From positions 2,522,001 to 2,586,000 of the forward strand of contig NZ_CP040753.1 of the NCBI RefSeq assembly GCF_006064855.1: a DNA stretch of 64,000 nucleotides. The letters are read 5' to 3'. The notes below the pieces were generated by a model. It did not search any database. It was not told where the DNA came from and was given only the letters and a program-made list of their open reading frames with translations. The translations under genes and the position numbers were made by a program. This document shows positions 49,170 to 58,700 of this stretch, piece after piece (within the stretch, counting starts at the first letter, position 1; each line of letters starts with the position of its first letter). This DNA comes from Sulfitobacter sp. BSw21498. GTDB lineage: Bacteria > Pseudomonadota > Alphaproteobacteria > Rhodobacterales > Rhodobacteraceae.

Positions 49170-52129
49170 GTCAAATCCTCCGGCGAAGGTTCGGTCGTGG
49201 CATCCCATTCTCCAAACCGCGCCAACTGGTCATAATCGCCCTCAAAATCCGTGGTCTTCACCATCCGGCGTGAGGTAAAGCCTTGTTCATCAGACAGATA
49301 GCTGGTGATCAGCGCGTGCAGCTTGGCCAGAACCTCTGCCGGTGGTTCGTCTTCCAGAGGCGCAGGGCGTTCTACCGGCTTGCTGCCCAACCCGATATAG
49401 GCGGCTTGGGCGACGGGGGCAGGGCCGATTTCCTTGAACCCGCCTTCCTCGACCATGGCGGCCTCTAGCAGCAACTGCTTATCAAAAGCTTTCTGTTCAG
49501 CCACGCTAGGTGGTGTGCCGGTCTTGTAGTCATAGATCAAAATATCGCCATCTTCCGTCCGGTCGATCCGGTCAGCATAGCCGGTGAGGGTAAAGCCCAG
49601 ATCTGCGAAACTATGGCTGCCTTTGGCGGCTTTTTCAAACGCGGCAGGGGTGGAATAGCTTTGTCGCTGCGTCTCGTTCTCGATGAACCAATCGGCGATG
49701 CGTTCGATCTTGGTCAGCCACATGACACGGGCGGCAGGCCAGGGGGCTTCGGTCTCTAACACGGTTTTTGCCGTCTCTAGCAAGTGCGATTTCGTCAAAA
49801 GCGCGGGGTCTGCTGTCACCGATTTGATGAAACGTTCCATGATTTCGTGCACAATGATGCCACGGACAGGGGCGTCGGGCGACTGCACCAGCGGGTTCAG
49901 CGCGCGCAGTTTGAGGCTGTGTTTGGCGTAGATCGCATAAGGGTCGCGGATCAGACGTTTGATCTCTGTCACCGACAACGCGTGGGGACGCGCGGCACGG
50001 GGCGGGCGCGGTGACGGGCGCGGCGTGGGTGTCACACGGTCGACGGTTTCCAAAGCGCGCGCCTGATCCAGCCAATGATCGCCGCGTCTGACCATCGCCT
50101 TCCACGCCGCATCACCACCCTGTGCGGGCAGACCGTTCAGCAGGTTGCCTAGACGGTTCAGCCAGCGCGAGGGCACGGTTTCCGCCTCGTCCGACCGGAT
50201 CGCGCGGGTCAAACAGACCTCGGGCGCGGCGATGGATTGTTGATAGTCATGCGCAGACAGGCCGATCCGCCGTTCAGGCAACAGCAATCCGGCCTTCAGG
50301 CGCATCTGGCGATTCAGCCAAGGGTCCGGCGGCGGCGCTTCGGGCCAGACGCCGTCGTTGAGCCCGCCAAGGATCACCAGATCGGCGCCCTGCACGCGGG
50401 CCTCTAGCGTGCCCCAGATCATGACGTTTGGATGCGGCGCGTCGCGGTCGCGGATTTCGCCCTGTTGCAGCAGCGCGCCGACCAAATCGGTGTAATCCGA
50501 CGCCGACATTTCGCCGCCATAGGGCGCATTTTCGGCAAGGTCGTTCATCACCTTTGCCGCCTCTTCGCCCGCGTGGTGCTGCCACAATCCGTTGGGCTGG
50601 CTTGGCGCGGCACCGTCGGCGATGGCATCGGCCAGCGCCATATGCAGGGCGACCCATTCTTCCAGAGGCCGGTCGCCTGTTAGTTCACAATCGGTCAGGT
50701 GAGTGCCGACCCAATCGGCCCAAACGTCCATCTGCGCAGGATCTTTCGACCGCGATACCGTCTTGCGCGCCAGTCTCAAAACCCCATCTGCATCGGGGTA
50801 GGGCAGCCCGTCGCGGCGCAGTTGCAGTTCAAGCCGCTGGGTGTTGAGCTGGTGGATGTTGCGATCCCCGCCACTATGGGTCAGCGGGTGCTTCAGCAAG
50901 GTTAACAAGGCCTCTGAATCGAGCTTACGCAGGAACAGATCGCCCACGTGACGCAAAAAACGACCCGGAGGAGACAGGTGCAGCGGCAAGCCCGCGCTGT
51001 CGTCGGGCAGGATATTCCAGCGGTCCAACGCCGAGGTGACCTGACGCGACAGCATCCGGTCGGGGGTGATCAGCGCGGCGGTTTTGCCGTCTGCCACCGC
51101 TTGACGCAAGCGCAGCGCAATGGCCAGCGCTTCGGCACGCGGGGTGGGGGCCTGAATCAGGGTTAACCCTTCGGTGGCTTCGTGCAGATCGGGCAGTTTC
51201 GGCCCTTCGGTCAGCCAGACGTGGGTGACAGGGGCAGGGCGCAATGACAGCGACACCAAAGCGTTACGCGCGGCAGAGGGGGGCGGCGTGTCGGTCCAAG
51301 CCTCGATCTTGCTGTGCGACATTTCAAGCCGGCACAGCAGATCGCGGAACCGGTATTGCGGGTGATCCTGCGCGATCTTTTCCTGATCCTCGCCCAGATC
51401 GGTCCAGACCGCCTGTGGCATGTCGAAACAGAAACCCGGTAGCACCAGCGCACCTTGGGGCAGCTTTGCCACTGCTTCCATTAACAGTGCCGAGGTTCCC
51501 CGTGATCCGGTAGAGCCGGCGACAATCACCGGATGCTGTGGCGGGTTTTCTTGCCAGTCCGCAATCAGCCGCAACGCAACCTGCCTTTGCCGCGCGCGCG
51601 GATCAGGACGGGTAACGCTTTCGCCCAGATAACGGTGCGCAATATCAAGGAATTGTTTCGCGCGTTCCCAGTGGCCAGACTGGTCGCTGACATCCAGCTC
51701 GGTTACCGCCTCGACTGGCACGCCTTCGCCCTGCATTTCATCGATCAACTGCGCTAGGCTATCCGAAAGGTCATAAAGCGACGCCCGTGGGGCAAGCTCG
51801 GGTGCTTGATCCAGCAGTTTCGACACCAGTGTAATCAGCTCTAACCGGCGGCGTAGAGCCGGACCAGGCCGCGGCAGATCAACGCCGGTCCCTAGGGTGT
51901 CAAGGTTGTCGATCAGGTGGATGCGCGGCAGCAGGCTGGCCGGACCGGCATCGAAAATTTCGCGCAAGCGGCGTTGCATCCGGCGGGTGTTCACCACCAG
52001 ATCGATGCGCCCGATGGCGTGGGCGGGCTGCCCTAATAGCCGCGAAAGCAACCCGCCCACCAGTTCCTTGGGAAAGTCGACACCGGGGGCCAGCCCGAAA
52101 ACGCGCGGGTCGTCTTGCGGTTCAAACAT
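49166..52129 (-). CDS. addB: Double-strand break repair protein AddB
   Basis: AddB is the partner of AddA. The 987-aa product has an inactive helicase-like N-terminal half and a C-terminal nuclease with GDILIYDYKTGTPPS. Unlike Bacillus AddB I see no cluster of C-terminal cysteines for an iron-sulfur site; this is usual for alphaproteobacterial AddB. ATG 52129 overlaps the murU stop by 8 bases, while the in-frame 52225 start is inside murU. It belongs to the tsaE-amgK-murU-addB-addA chain. Confidence 0.9.
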   Translation of the reverse strand: MFEPQDDPRVFGLAPGVDFPKELVGGLLSRLLGQPAHAIGRIDLVVNTRRMQRRLREIFDAGPASLLPRIHLIDNLDTLGTGVDLPRPGPALRRRLELITLVSKLLDQAPELAPRASLYDLSDSLAQLIDEMQGEGVPVEAVTELDVSDQSGHWERAKQFLDIAHRYLGESVTRPDPRARQRQVALRLIADWQENPPQHPVIVAGSTGSRGTSALLMEAVAKLPQGALVLPGFCFDMPQAVWTDLGEDQEKIAQDHPQYRFRDLLCRLEMSHSKIEAWTDTPPPSAARNALVSLSLRPAPVTHVWLTEGPKLPDLHEATEGLTLIQAPTPRAEALAIALRLRQAVADGKTAALITPDRMLSRQVTSALDRWNILPDDSAGLPLHLSPPGRFLRHVGDLFLRKLDSEALLTLLKHPLTHSGGDRNIHQLNTQRLELQLRRDGLPYPDADGVLRLARKTVSRSKDPAQMDVWADWVGTHLTDCELTGDRPLEEWVALHMALADAIADGAAPSQPNGLWQHHAGEEAAKVMNDLAENAPYGGEMSASDYTDLVGALLQQGEIRDRDAPHPNVMIWGTLEARVQGADLVILGGLNDGVWPEAPPPDPWLNRQMRLKAGLLLPERRIGLSAHDYQQSIAAPEVCLTRAIRSDEAETVPSRWLNRLGNLLNGLPAQGGDAAWKAMVRRGDHWLDQARALETVDRVTPTPRPSPRPPRAARPHALSVTEIKRLIRDPYAIYAKHSLKLRALNPLVQSPDAPVRGIIVHEIMERFIKSVTADPALLTKSHLLETAKTVLETEAPWPAARVMWLTKIERIADWFIENETQRQSYSTPAAFEKAAKGSHSFADLGFTLTGYADRIDRTEDGDILIYDYKTGTPPSVAEQKAFDKQLLLEAAMVEEGGFKEIGPAPVAQAAYIGLGSKPVERPAPLEDEPPAEVLAKLHALITSYLSDEQGFTSRRMVKTTDFEGDYDQLARFGEWDATTEPSPEDLT

Positions 52130-52814
52130 CGGCGGCGTCCAGCATATCTTCGGCAAGGGTGATCCCACCGGGGTGGCCCACATCGCACCAGCGCCCGGGG
52201 TATGCCAGCCCGTACATGCGCCCACGGTCCAGCATCACGTCCCACAAGAGGTTAAGCGAGAAGGCACGCTCTGAAATCGTCTCTAACAGGTCGGTTTTGA
52301 TGATCTGGACTCCGCCATAGACGACACCCGGCCCTCGTTTCAGCTGACCGTCGGCATCCATCGTAAAGTCGCCGTCACCGGCGTGACCCACAGCTTGCGC
52401 CACGGGCACGCCCATCAGCAGTGCGTCCATCTTGGCAGGGTCCCATGCATCCGCCAGCAACGACAGCGGGTTGGGGCCGGCCCAGATCGCATCGGTGTTC
52501 ATGGTAAAGACGGGCCTGTTGCCCAGCAGTGGCAGCGCATTGCGCAGCCCGCCGCCGGTTTCCAGAATATCAGGCTGTTCCACGATCGTTTGCACATCGC
52601 GCCCTGCAAGGTGCTGTAGCAGCGCGTCGGGTTTATAGTGCAGGTTCACGACAATGCGTTCCGGCGCGATACCGCGCGCCAGATCTAACGCATGGTCGAT
52701 CAGGGCGCGCCCCGCGACGGGGATCATCGGCTTGGGCTGGTCTTTGGTCAAATGCTGCATCCGCGTGCCAAACCCGGCGGCAAACATCATTACGGCTTTG
52801 GGGGCGTTGCGCAT
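52122..52814 (-). CDS. murU: N-acetylmuramate alpha-1-phosphate uridylyltransferase (MurU-type)
   Basis: The 230-aa protein is a sugar-1-phosphate nucleotidyltransferase with MMFAAGFGTRMQHLTKDQPKPMIPVAG, the GxGTRM...KP signature. LETGGGLRNALPLL follows. Next to amgK it is best read as MurU, which turns MurNAc-1-phosphate into UDP-MurNAc in peptidoglycan recycling. ATG 52814 overlaps amgK by 25 bases; an inner ATG at 52790 would clip the N-terminus. The pair allows a MurA-independent route to UDP-MurNAc. Confidence 0.85.
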   Translation of the reverse strand: MRNAPKAVMMFAAGFGTRMQHLTKDQPKPMIPVAGRALIDHALDLARGIAPERIVVNLHYKPDALLQHLAGRDVQTIVEQPDILETGGGLRNALPLLGNRPVFTMNTDAIWAGPNPLSLLADAWDPAKMDALLMGVPVAQAVGHAGDGDFTMDADGQLKRGPGVVYGGVQIIKTDLLETISERAFSLNLLWDVMLDRGRMYGLAYPGRWCDVGHPGGITLAEDMLDAADV

Positions 52815-53794
52815 CTGGCTTTCAAATCCTCTAGAAAATCGGGGGTCGGCGTGGGGAGCGCGGCGTGCAGCACCTTGGCCAGCGGTTCAAGCGCCGGATC
52901 ATCAAGGTTGCGCTGCACATATTCCCAAACGCGGGGGATGAAATCGACATAGTGCGCTTTGCCATCGCGCAGACACAGCCGCGCAAATATCCCCAAAATC
53001 CGCAGGTTTCGTTGTAGCCCAAGCAGAGCATAGGCGCTGCGGAACGCTGTGCCGTCCTGCCCGCTGTGCTGGATGTAATGCGCGATCATCTCGGCCTCGA
53101 CGGCTGAGGCAACGTCGCGCCGCGCGTCTTGCAGGATCGACACCAGATCATAGGCGGGATGGCCTTGCAGTGCATCCTGGAAATCCAGCAGCCCGACGCG
53201 GGCAGAACTGGAACGTTCGGGAAGCCACAACAGGTTTTCAGCGTGATAGTCGCGCAGGATGATCACGCGGGGAGCGCTGTCCAATACCAGCGCCAATGGG
53301 GTGAACAATGCGTTAAACTCTGCCGCGGCGTCGCTGTCGGGGGCGTACCAGTCGAACACCATTTGCGCCGCGCCTGTCAGCCAGTCCGCATCACAAAGCG
53401 GCAGATCGGGGGGCGGTGCCTTGTGCAGGTGCAGCAGGCAATCTGTCGCAGAGGTATACAGCGCATGCGTCATCGCGGGCGTCTGGATCATCAAACGTGC
53501 GAACAGGTCATCGCCCAGATCCTCGATCAGCAGAAAACCATTATCGATATCTTCGGCATATACCTCGGGCGCGCTGGCACCTTGTGTGCGCAGCCAGTTG
53601 GCGATGCGGATGAACGGGCGCACGTCTTCGCCTTTTTCGGCGGGGGCGTCCATCAGCACAGCGGTGTTGCCGTCGGGCTTTGTCAAACGGTCATACCGGC
53701 GGTTCGACGCGTCGCCGGCCAGCAGATCACGCTGCGCCTGCGCCCATCCCGCATCGGCAAGGAAGCTCTGGATGGCGGTTATACGGTCGGTCAT
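52790..53794 (-). CDS. amgK: N-acetylmuramate/N-acetylglucosamine kinase (AmgK-type)
   Basis: The 334-aa product belongs to the APH-like kinases. It has DASNRRYDRL, LLIEDLGDDLFARL, and the catalytic loop ILRDYHAENLLWLP followed by GLLDFQDALQGHPAYDL with the metal-binding aspartate. AmgK phosphorylates C1 of MurNAc and GlcNAc for recycling. ATG 53794 overlaps the tsaE stop (ATGA); longer readings to 53824 enter tsaE. The coupling with murU directly downstream supports this assignment over a drug-resistance role. Confidence 0.85.
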   Translation of the reverse strand: MTDRITAIQSFLADAGWAQAQRDLLAGDASNRRYDRLTKPDGNTAVLMDAPAEKGEDVRPFIRIANWLRTQGASAPEVYAEDIDNGFLLIEDLGDDLFARLMIQTPAMTHALYTSATDCLLHLHKAPPPDLPLCDADWLTGAAQMVFDWYAPDSDAAAEFNALFTPLALVLDSAPRVIILRDYHAENLLWLPERSSSARVGLLDFQDALQGHPAYDLVSILQDARRDVASAVEAEMIAHYIQHSGQDGTAFRSAYALLGLQRNLRILGIFARLCLRDGKAHYVDFIPRVWEYVQRNLDDPALEPLAKVLHAALPTPTPDFLEDLKARCATPPKP

Positions 53795-54261
53795 TTGCGC
53801 CATGCCCCCAGCTTTTCGTGCCATTTATCGTCGTTCCACGTGGCAGACAGCCGCCGTGTGTCATCACCAGTGACAGTCAGGGTCAGGTCCAGCGCATCTT
53901 CGGGGCGCACATCGCCCAGCCGGTCGGGCCATTCCACAAGGCAGATGGCATCGCTGAAGGCATCGGTCAGCCCCAGCTCTTCGATCTCGTAGACGGAGGT
54001 CAGCCGATAGAGATCCGCATGCCAGATCGCGGCATCGCGGGTGTCATAGGTCTGCACCAGCGTAAATGTGGGCGAGGGAACGTCTTCGGGCACGTCGAGC
54101 AAGGACTGGATCAATGCGCGGGCGAAATGCGTTTTGCCTGCGCCGACGTCGCCGGTCAATAAAACAACATCGCCTGCTGTCAGCACGCGCCCTAGCGTCA
54201 CGGCCAAGCGGGCGGTTTGGTCTGCGTCCTGCAGCGTAAGATCAAGTGCGTGTGATGCCAT
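53791..54261 (-). CDS. tsaE: tRNA threonylcarbamoyladenosine biosynthesis ATPase TsaE
   Basis: TsaE is the ATPase needed for t6A37 formation on ANN-decoding tRNAs, working with TsaB and TsaD. The 156-aa product has the P-loop LTGDVGAGKTHFARAL, PSPTFTLVQTY and HADLYRLTSVYEIEELGL, all typical. ATG 54261 is chosen by homology; upstream in-frame sequence to 54297 is unrelated. The operon continues into amgK. Confidence 0.92.
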   Translation of the reverse strand: MASHALDLTLQDADQTARLAVTLGRVLTAGDVVLLTGDVGAGKTHFARALIQSLLDVPEDVPSPTFTLVQTYDTRDAAIWHADLYRLTSVYEIEELGLTDAFSDAICLVEWPDRLGDVRPEDALDLTLTVTGDDTRRLSATWNDDKWHEKLGAWRK

Positions 54262-54311
54262 GCGGCAAGGATACTTGTCCGCGGTGGTGCGCCGCAAGGC
54301 GAAAGCGGGGA

Positions 54312-55835
54312 TCAGGCGTCTTGTGGCGACTTCACGGCGTCAGAATTTTCGATCTCTGCGGGATGTTTTTTCCGCTGGTGAAACCGGATCAGCGTGGCCC
54401 CGTCAAGGATCGGTGAGATCAGGCAGGTCAGCTCGGTCCCATCGACAAGATACAGCGGCATGCTCCAATTCAGGCGATCCTCCCTGTTTTCCACAAAGCC
54501 CTGTATCTGCTCCCACGGCAGATTGGGCGCCGACCGCCGTTTCCAGACCTGAATAGCATCATGGATGGTGATGTCGGCAAAGGCAGCGTCCGGTTCGACC
54601 TTCCAGAGCTCTTGGTAGGCTCTGTTCGAAAACGTCAAAACCCCCGAGGATGAGAATACGCCGATGGCGTCATCCAAGGTGTCCAGCATGGCTTGGCCCT
54701 GTTCCAGTTCGGCCTTGAAGCTGCGGGTTTGGGTGACCTGCGCGCTGATGTCTTCGATCAGAAAGGCTGTGGCTCCGTCGGGATGGGGGCGCCCCTTGAC
54801 CCGAAACGTCTGACCGGACTCCAGCGACCAGATTTCTTCGTAACGGCCATCATGCGCAGCGCTTATCAATTCGGATATGGTATTGCGCCATGACGCATAG
54901 TTTTTGGGTTCGGGAATTTTGCGTGTCTCGCGCAGTTTGTCAAAAAATGTCTGGATCTCGGGGCGGGCACTCAGGAACTGCGCCCCAAGGCCGGTCAGGT
55001 CGATGAGGGCCGGATTAAACAGGACAAGCTGGTTTTTGCGATCAAAAATAGCGAGCCCGATCGACAGCTGGGCAAAGGTCTTGGTCAGGGTCTGGACAAA
55101 GTTGCGCTGTGCTTCTTCGGCGCGGATCAGGGGCGTGATGCATGTCGCTTGGTAACAATTGGTGGTGCGTGACTGGCTATGGGTCACGGCATACCAGTTT
55201 TTCGCGCCGGTGGTCTGATCGCGCAGCGCAAGCCGGTGGGTCGCATTGCTGAAGTCCGCAGGGAACAGCGGTCGGCTTTCGATGGCCAGCGTAGGGTGAC
55301 ATACCTTAAAGAGCGCGTGGTAGGCATCATTGTACCACAGCAAACGGTGGTGTTGATCGGTGTGCCAAAGCGGCACAGAAACTTGAGAGCGCACCCGCGA
55401 CAGCGTGACCTCTGCCTCTGAGCGCAGGTCGACGCCGACGTCTTTGGGATCCAGCACAACGACACGGCACAGGTGTTTGTCCCAATTGATCCGCAGCAAT
55501 GTCTGAATTTTGGGATCGGTGGCCGCGACAATCATCTGGCCTTCGCCGGTTGAAGGGGGCTTGTCCGGGAACAGCCCGAAACGCGGCAAGATATTGTGAT
55601 GTAAATCGGGCCATTCATGGTGCCCTGCTTCTAGCGGGCAGAACTGTTGCGCCGCGCTAGAGGCATGCTGCAACACACCGTGGTCGAACAGATAAGACAG
55701 CTCTGGCTCGCCCTGAAGGACGGGTTTGTCCCGGCGTTCAGGGCTATTCAGCCAAAGATAGGCGACGTAGCCACTGGGTAGAATGGCCATTATCACAAGC
55801 GCGATGTCAAATGTGGAAGCCACGACGAGACTCAT
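54312..55835 (-). CDS. PAS-domain protein, DivL-like without kinase domain
   Basis: The 507-aa protein begins with one membrane segment (VVASTFDIALVIMAILPSGYVAYLWL). At least three PAS-like regions follow: one around LWHTDQHHRLLWYNDAYHALF, one around LAIFDRKNQLVLFNPALIDLTGL and one around GVFSSSGVLTFSNRAYQELW. No histidine kinase H, N or G boxes are present, and the sequence stops after the last PAS. Its place directly upstream of tsaE is that of divL in alphaproteobacteria. R. capsulatus has a kinase-less DivL that affects CtrA phosphorylation, so I infer the same role here. Confidence 0.65.
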   Translation of the reverse strand: MSLVVASTFDIALVIMAILPSGYVAYLWLNSPERRDKPVLQGEPELSYLFDHGVLQHASSAAQQFCPLEAGHHEWPDLHHNILPRFGLFPDKPPSTGEGQMIVAATDPKIQTLLRINWDKHLCRVVVLDPKDVGVDLRSEAEVTLSRVRSQVSVPLWHTDQHHRLLWYNDAYHALFKVCHPTLAIESRPLFPADFSNATHRLALRDQTTGAKNWYAVTHSQSRTTNCYQATCITPLIRAEEAQRNFVQTLTKTFAQLSIGLAIFDRKNQLVLFNPALIDLTGLGAQFLSARPEIQTFFDKLRETRKIPEPKNYASWRNTISELISAAHDGRYEEIWSLESGQTFRVKGRPHPDGATAFLIEDISAQVTQTRSFKAELEQGQAMLDTLDDAIGVFSSSGVLTFSNRAYQELWKVEPDAAFADITIHDAIQVWKRRSAPNLPWEQIQGFVENREDRLNWSMPLYLVDGTELTCLISPILDGATLIRFHQRKKHPAEIENSDAVKSPQDA

Positions 55836-55945
55836 TTCCTTAGGGTTCCGCTAAATTAAGCGCCAAAGAGTTAACGGTTTATTAACCGACCCAGAGATCG
55901 GCGGGTTTTGTCCGAGGGGGCGCTAACCGTCTATTCGCGTAAGGT

Positions 55946-57346
55946 TTACCACGAAAACTGTGTATTTTCCCCCGTAGCGCGCGGCGTGTCCCCGTGGTCG
56001 GCGTCGATCTTCGCCCGCGGCCAGGTCACTTTGACCACAGCCCCGACGTGCGTTTCGGTGCGCGGTGCGGTTTCGGGCCCATTGGCAAAGCGCAGCTCTG
56101 CGCCAGATCGTTCCAGCAGCGTTTTGGCGATGAACAGCCCCAGCCCCATGCCCTCATATTCGGGCCGCTGCGCAGCGTTCGGGTCAGACCGCCGCCGCCG
56201 CATGAACGGGTCTCCGATACGGCCAAGGATATCTGGCGGGAAACCGGCACCATCGTCGAAAATCCGGATTGAGATCACGGTATCGGTCCAGTTGGCTTCG
56301 ACCCAGACTGTCGTTGCCGCAAAATCGACCGCGTTCTGCATTAGGTTGCGCAGCCCGTGGATAATCTCTGGTCGGCGCAGGATCGCGGGCTGGTCGGCGG
56401 CATCACCCGCATCAGGGCCAAGGGTAAAGGTAAATGTCTTGCCGCGCATACGGTGCGGTTCGGCAGCTTCTTCCAGAACGGTCATGAACGGGGCCTGACG
56501 CAGATGTAGATCGTCTTTGCCTGCACGCCCCATATTACGCAAAATATCGCGGCATCGGTCCGCTTGATCGCGGATCAAGGCCGCGTCTTCGGCCAGTTCA
56601 GGCTGGTCTTGCAGCTCGTTCCAAAGCTCGCCGCTGGCAAGCTTGATCGTGGCAAGCGGCGTCCCCAGTTCATGTGCGGCAGCAGCCACGACGCCGCCAA
56701 GGTCGGTCAGCTTTTGTTCCCGCGCCAGCGCCATTTGCGTCGCGGCCAAGGCGTCGGCCATCGAATGGATTTCCGTCGTAACGCGTCGGGAATACGCGGT
56801 AGAGAACAAAATCGCGATCACCAGCGCAATCCAGATGCCAAAGATAAAGATGCTTGGCAGTTCCAGTCGCCCGCCGTTTTGCGTGATCAGTGGCAAGTGG
56901 TACAGCGCCAGCAGCGTCGCCAGCACAATCGCTGTACCGCACAGCACAATGGTCGAACGCAGGCTTAGCGCCGTGGCAGAAATGGTCACAGGCCCCAACA
57001 ACAGCAGCGAGAACGGGTTATGCAGCCCGCCCGTCAGGAACAGCAGAAACGCCAGCTGCACCAGATCGAACAGCACCATCAGCAGGTTTTCGTATTCAGA
57101 CAGACGTTTGTTTTCGGGAAAGACCAGAATGGCGATCAGGTTCCCGAGTACCGATACACCGATGGCAAAGTAACATAGCCCCAGTTCCAACTGCAGGCCA
57201 AAGATGCGCTGCGCCACGGTGATCGCCGTCAGCTGCCCCGCAATCGCCACCCATCGCAGCACAATCATGGTGCGTAGCCTGATCCAGTTGGCGCGGGCAC
57301 CCTTGCCCAAGCCTCTCCCCACGGGAATGTCAGCGGCCTGCGTCAT
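55946..57346 (-). CDS. regB: Redox sensor histidine kinase RegB/PrrB/ActS
   Basis: RegB senses redox state through the quinone pool and a cysteine, and phosphorylates RegA. The 466-aa protein has about six transmembrane segments with the quinone-binding GGLHNPF at 106-112. The phosphorylated His225 is in AAHELGTPLATIKL and the redox-active Cys265 in DRCRDILRNMGRAGKDD. Both fall at the same numbers as in R. capsulatus. The ATPase has NLMQNAVDFA and GMGLGLFIAKTLL. It is divergent from senC and regA. The DivL-like gene lies downstream. Confidence 0.95.
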   Translation of the reverse strand: MTQAADIPVGRGLGKGARANWIRLRTMIVLRWVAIAGQLTAITVAQRIFGLQLELGLCYFAIGVSVLGNLIAILVFPENKRLSEYENLLMVLFDLVQLAFLLFLTGGLHNPFSLLLLGPVTISATALSLRSTIVLCGTAIVLATLLALYHLPLITQNGGRLELPSIFIFGIWIALVIAILFSTAYSRRVTTEIHSMADALAATQMALAREQKLTDLGGVVAAAAHELGTPLATIKLASGELWNELQDQPELAEDAALIRDQADRCRDILRNMGRAGKDDLHLRQAPFMTVLEEAAEPHRMRGKTFTFTLGPDAGDAADQPAILRRPEIIHGLRNLMQNAVDFAATTVWVEANWTDTVISIRIFDDGAGFPPDILGRIGDPFMRRRRSDPNAAQRPEYEGMGLGLFIAKTLLERSGAELRFANGPETAPRTETHVGAVVKVTWPRAKIDADHGDTPRATGENTQFSW

Positions 57347-57445
57347 CGGCGCACCTTTTCAAAATGTCGATTGCGTTGATAGAGGGAAAGCGTAGGTCTG
57401 TGTCCGACCGGGATCAAGAGCGCCTAACCGCGCAGGAGAATGAAT

Positions 57446-58066
57446 ATGAGAAGAGTAATGGCAATTGGTGCGGTGCTGGTCGTGCTGGCCTTTCTGGCGG
57501 TATCCTTGATGCTCGTCTACCGGTCCGATAGCGACAGCGACAAATACGCGCAGTGCAGGAACTCTGCCGTGGCCGGGGGTGCCGAATTGGGCGGGCCGTT
57601 TGAGCTGGTGAATGCGCAAGGCCAGACAGTAACGGACACGGATGTGATCACCGAACCCAGCCTCGTTTACTTTGGTTATACCTTCTGCCCTGACGTTTGC
57701 CCGCTGGACGTAGACCGCAACGCCCGCGCCGTAGATGAACTGGAAACGCGCGGTATTTCGGTAACGCCTGTGTTCATTTCTGTCGATCCTGGCCGCGATA
57801 CCCCTGAAGTTGTTGGGGATTTTGCGGCCAACATGCACCCCAAGATGATCGGCCTGACCGGATCGCCCGCGCAAGTCAAAGCCGCGAGCGACGCCTACCG
57901 GACCTACTACAAGGCGCATGAGGCCGAAGACGAAAACTATCTCGTGGATCACTCGACCTTTAGCTATCTGGTGATGCCCGAGGACGGTTTCGTCGACTTC
58001 TTTCGCCGCGATGTCCCGCCAGAGCAGTTGGCCGACAAGGTCGCGTGTTTTGTGGACAACCAGTAG
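57446..58066 (+). CDS. senC: SCO1/SenC/PrrC copper chaperone
   Basis: SenC delivers copper to cytochrome c oxidase and influences Reg signalling. The 206-aa product has one membrane anchor (VMAIGAVLVVLAFLAVSLMLVY) and a thioredoxin-like periplasmic domain. Copper ligands are Cys81 and Cys85 in TFCPDVCPLD and a histidine in DHSTFSYLV. ATG 57446 is preferred because AGGAG lies 7 bases upstream; the ATG at 57440 is too close. It is followed by regA after 75 bases. Confidence 0.93.
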   Translation: MRRVMAIGAVLVVLAFLAVSLMLVYRSDSDSDKYAQCRNSAVAGGAELGGPFELVNAQGQTVTDTDVITEPSLVYFGYTFCPDVCPLDVDRNARAVDELETRGISVTPVFISVDPGRDTPEVVGDFAANMHPKMIGLTGSPAQVKAASDAYRTYYKAHEAEDENYLVDHSTFSYLVMPEDGFVDFFRRDVPPEQLADKVACFVDNQ

Positions 58067-58141
58067 AAAATTTGACCTCCCTATGCTCGCGCCACATATC
58101 TGGATAAAGTCGGGTACAACATTCAACCAGCGGAGCATGAT

Positions 58142-58696
58142 ATGGTTCAGGAAAATACGCTCGACCTAGGCGAGGATCGGTCCCTCCTTCTGGTGGACGA
58201 CGACGAACCGTTTCTGCGCCGTTTGGCCAAAGCGATGGAAAAACGTGGTTTCGAGGTAGAGACCGCGGGCTCTGTCGCCGCTGGCGTTGCGATCGCCACA
58301 GCACGGCCCACGGCCTATGCGGTGGTTGATCTGCGGTTGCAGGACGGCAATGGGTTGGATGTGGTCGAGGTATTGCGCGACAAACGCCCCGATGCGCGGG
58401 TTGTGGTGCTGACGGGATACGGGGCCATCGCCACCGCCGTTGCCGCGGTCAAAATCGGCGCGACGGATTATCTGTCAAAACCGGCTGATGCGACTGACAT
58501 CGTCAATGCGCTGCTGGCCACGGGCGATGACTTGCCGCCGCCACCGGAAAACCCCATGAGCGCGGATCGCGTGCGGTGGGAACATATCCAGCGCGTCTAT
58601 GAACTGTGCGACAGGAACGTGTCCGAAACGGCGCGTCGGTTGAACATGCACCGCCGGACCTTGCAGCGCATTCTGGCAAAGCGGTCACCGCAATAG
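58142..58696 (+). CDS. regA: Redox response regulator RegA/PrrA/ActR
   Basis: RegA is the DNA-binding partner of RegB and controls respiration, carbon and nitrogen fixation and, where present, photosynthesis. The 184-aa protein has acidic residues DDD at 19-21, phosphoacceptor Asp63 in VVDLRLQDG and the SKPAD lysine. A proline linker and the highly conserved Fis-type helix-turn-helix NVSETARRLNMHRRTLQRIL follow. The GNAT gene converges with only 4 bases between the stops. Confidence 0.95.
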   Translation: MVQENTLDLGEDRSLLLVDDDEPFLRRLAKAMEKRGFEVETAGSVAAGVAIATARPTAYAVVDLRLQDGNGLDVVEVLRDKRPDARVVVLTGYGAIATAVAAVKIGATDYLSKPADATDIVNALLATGDDLPPPPENPMSADRVRWEHIQRVYELCDRNVSETARRLNMHRRTLQRILAKRSPQ

Positions 58697-58700
58697 GGCG

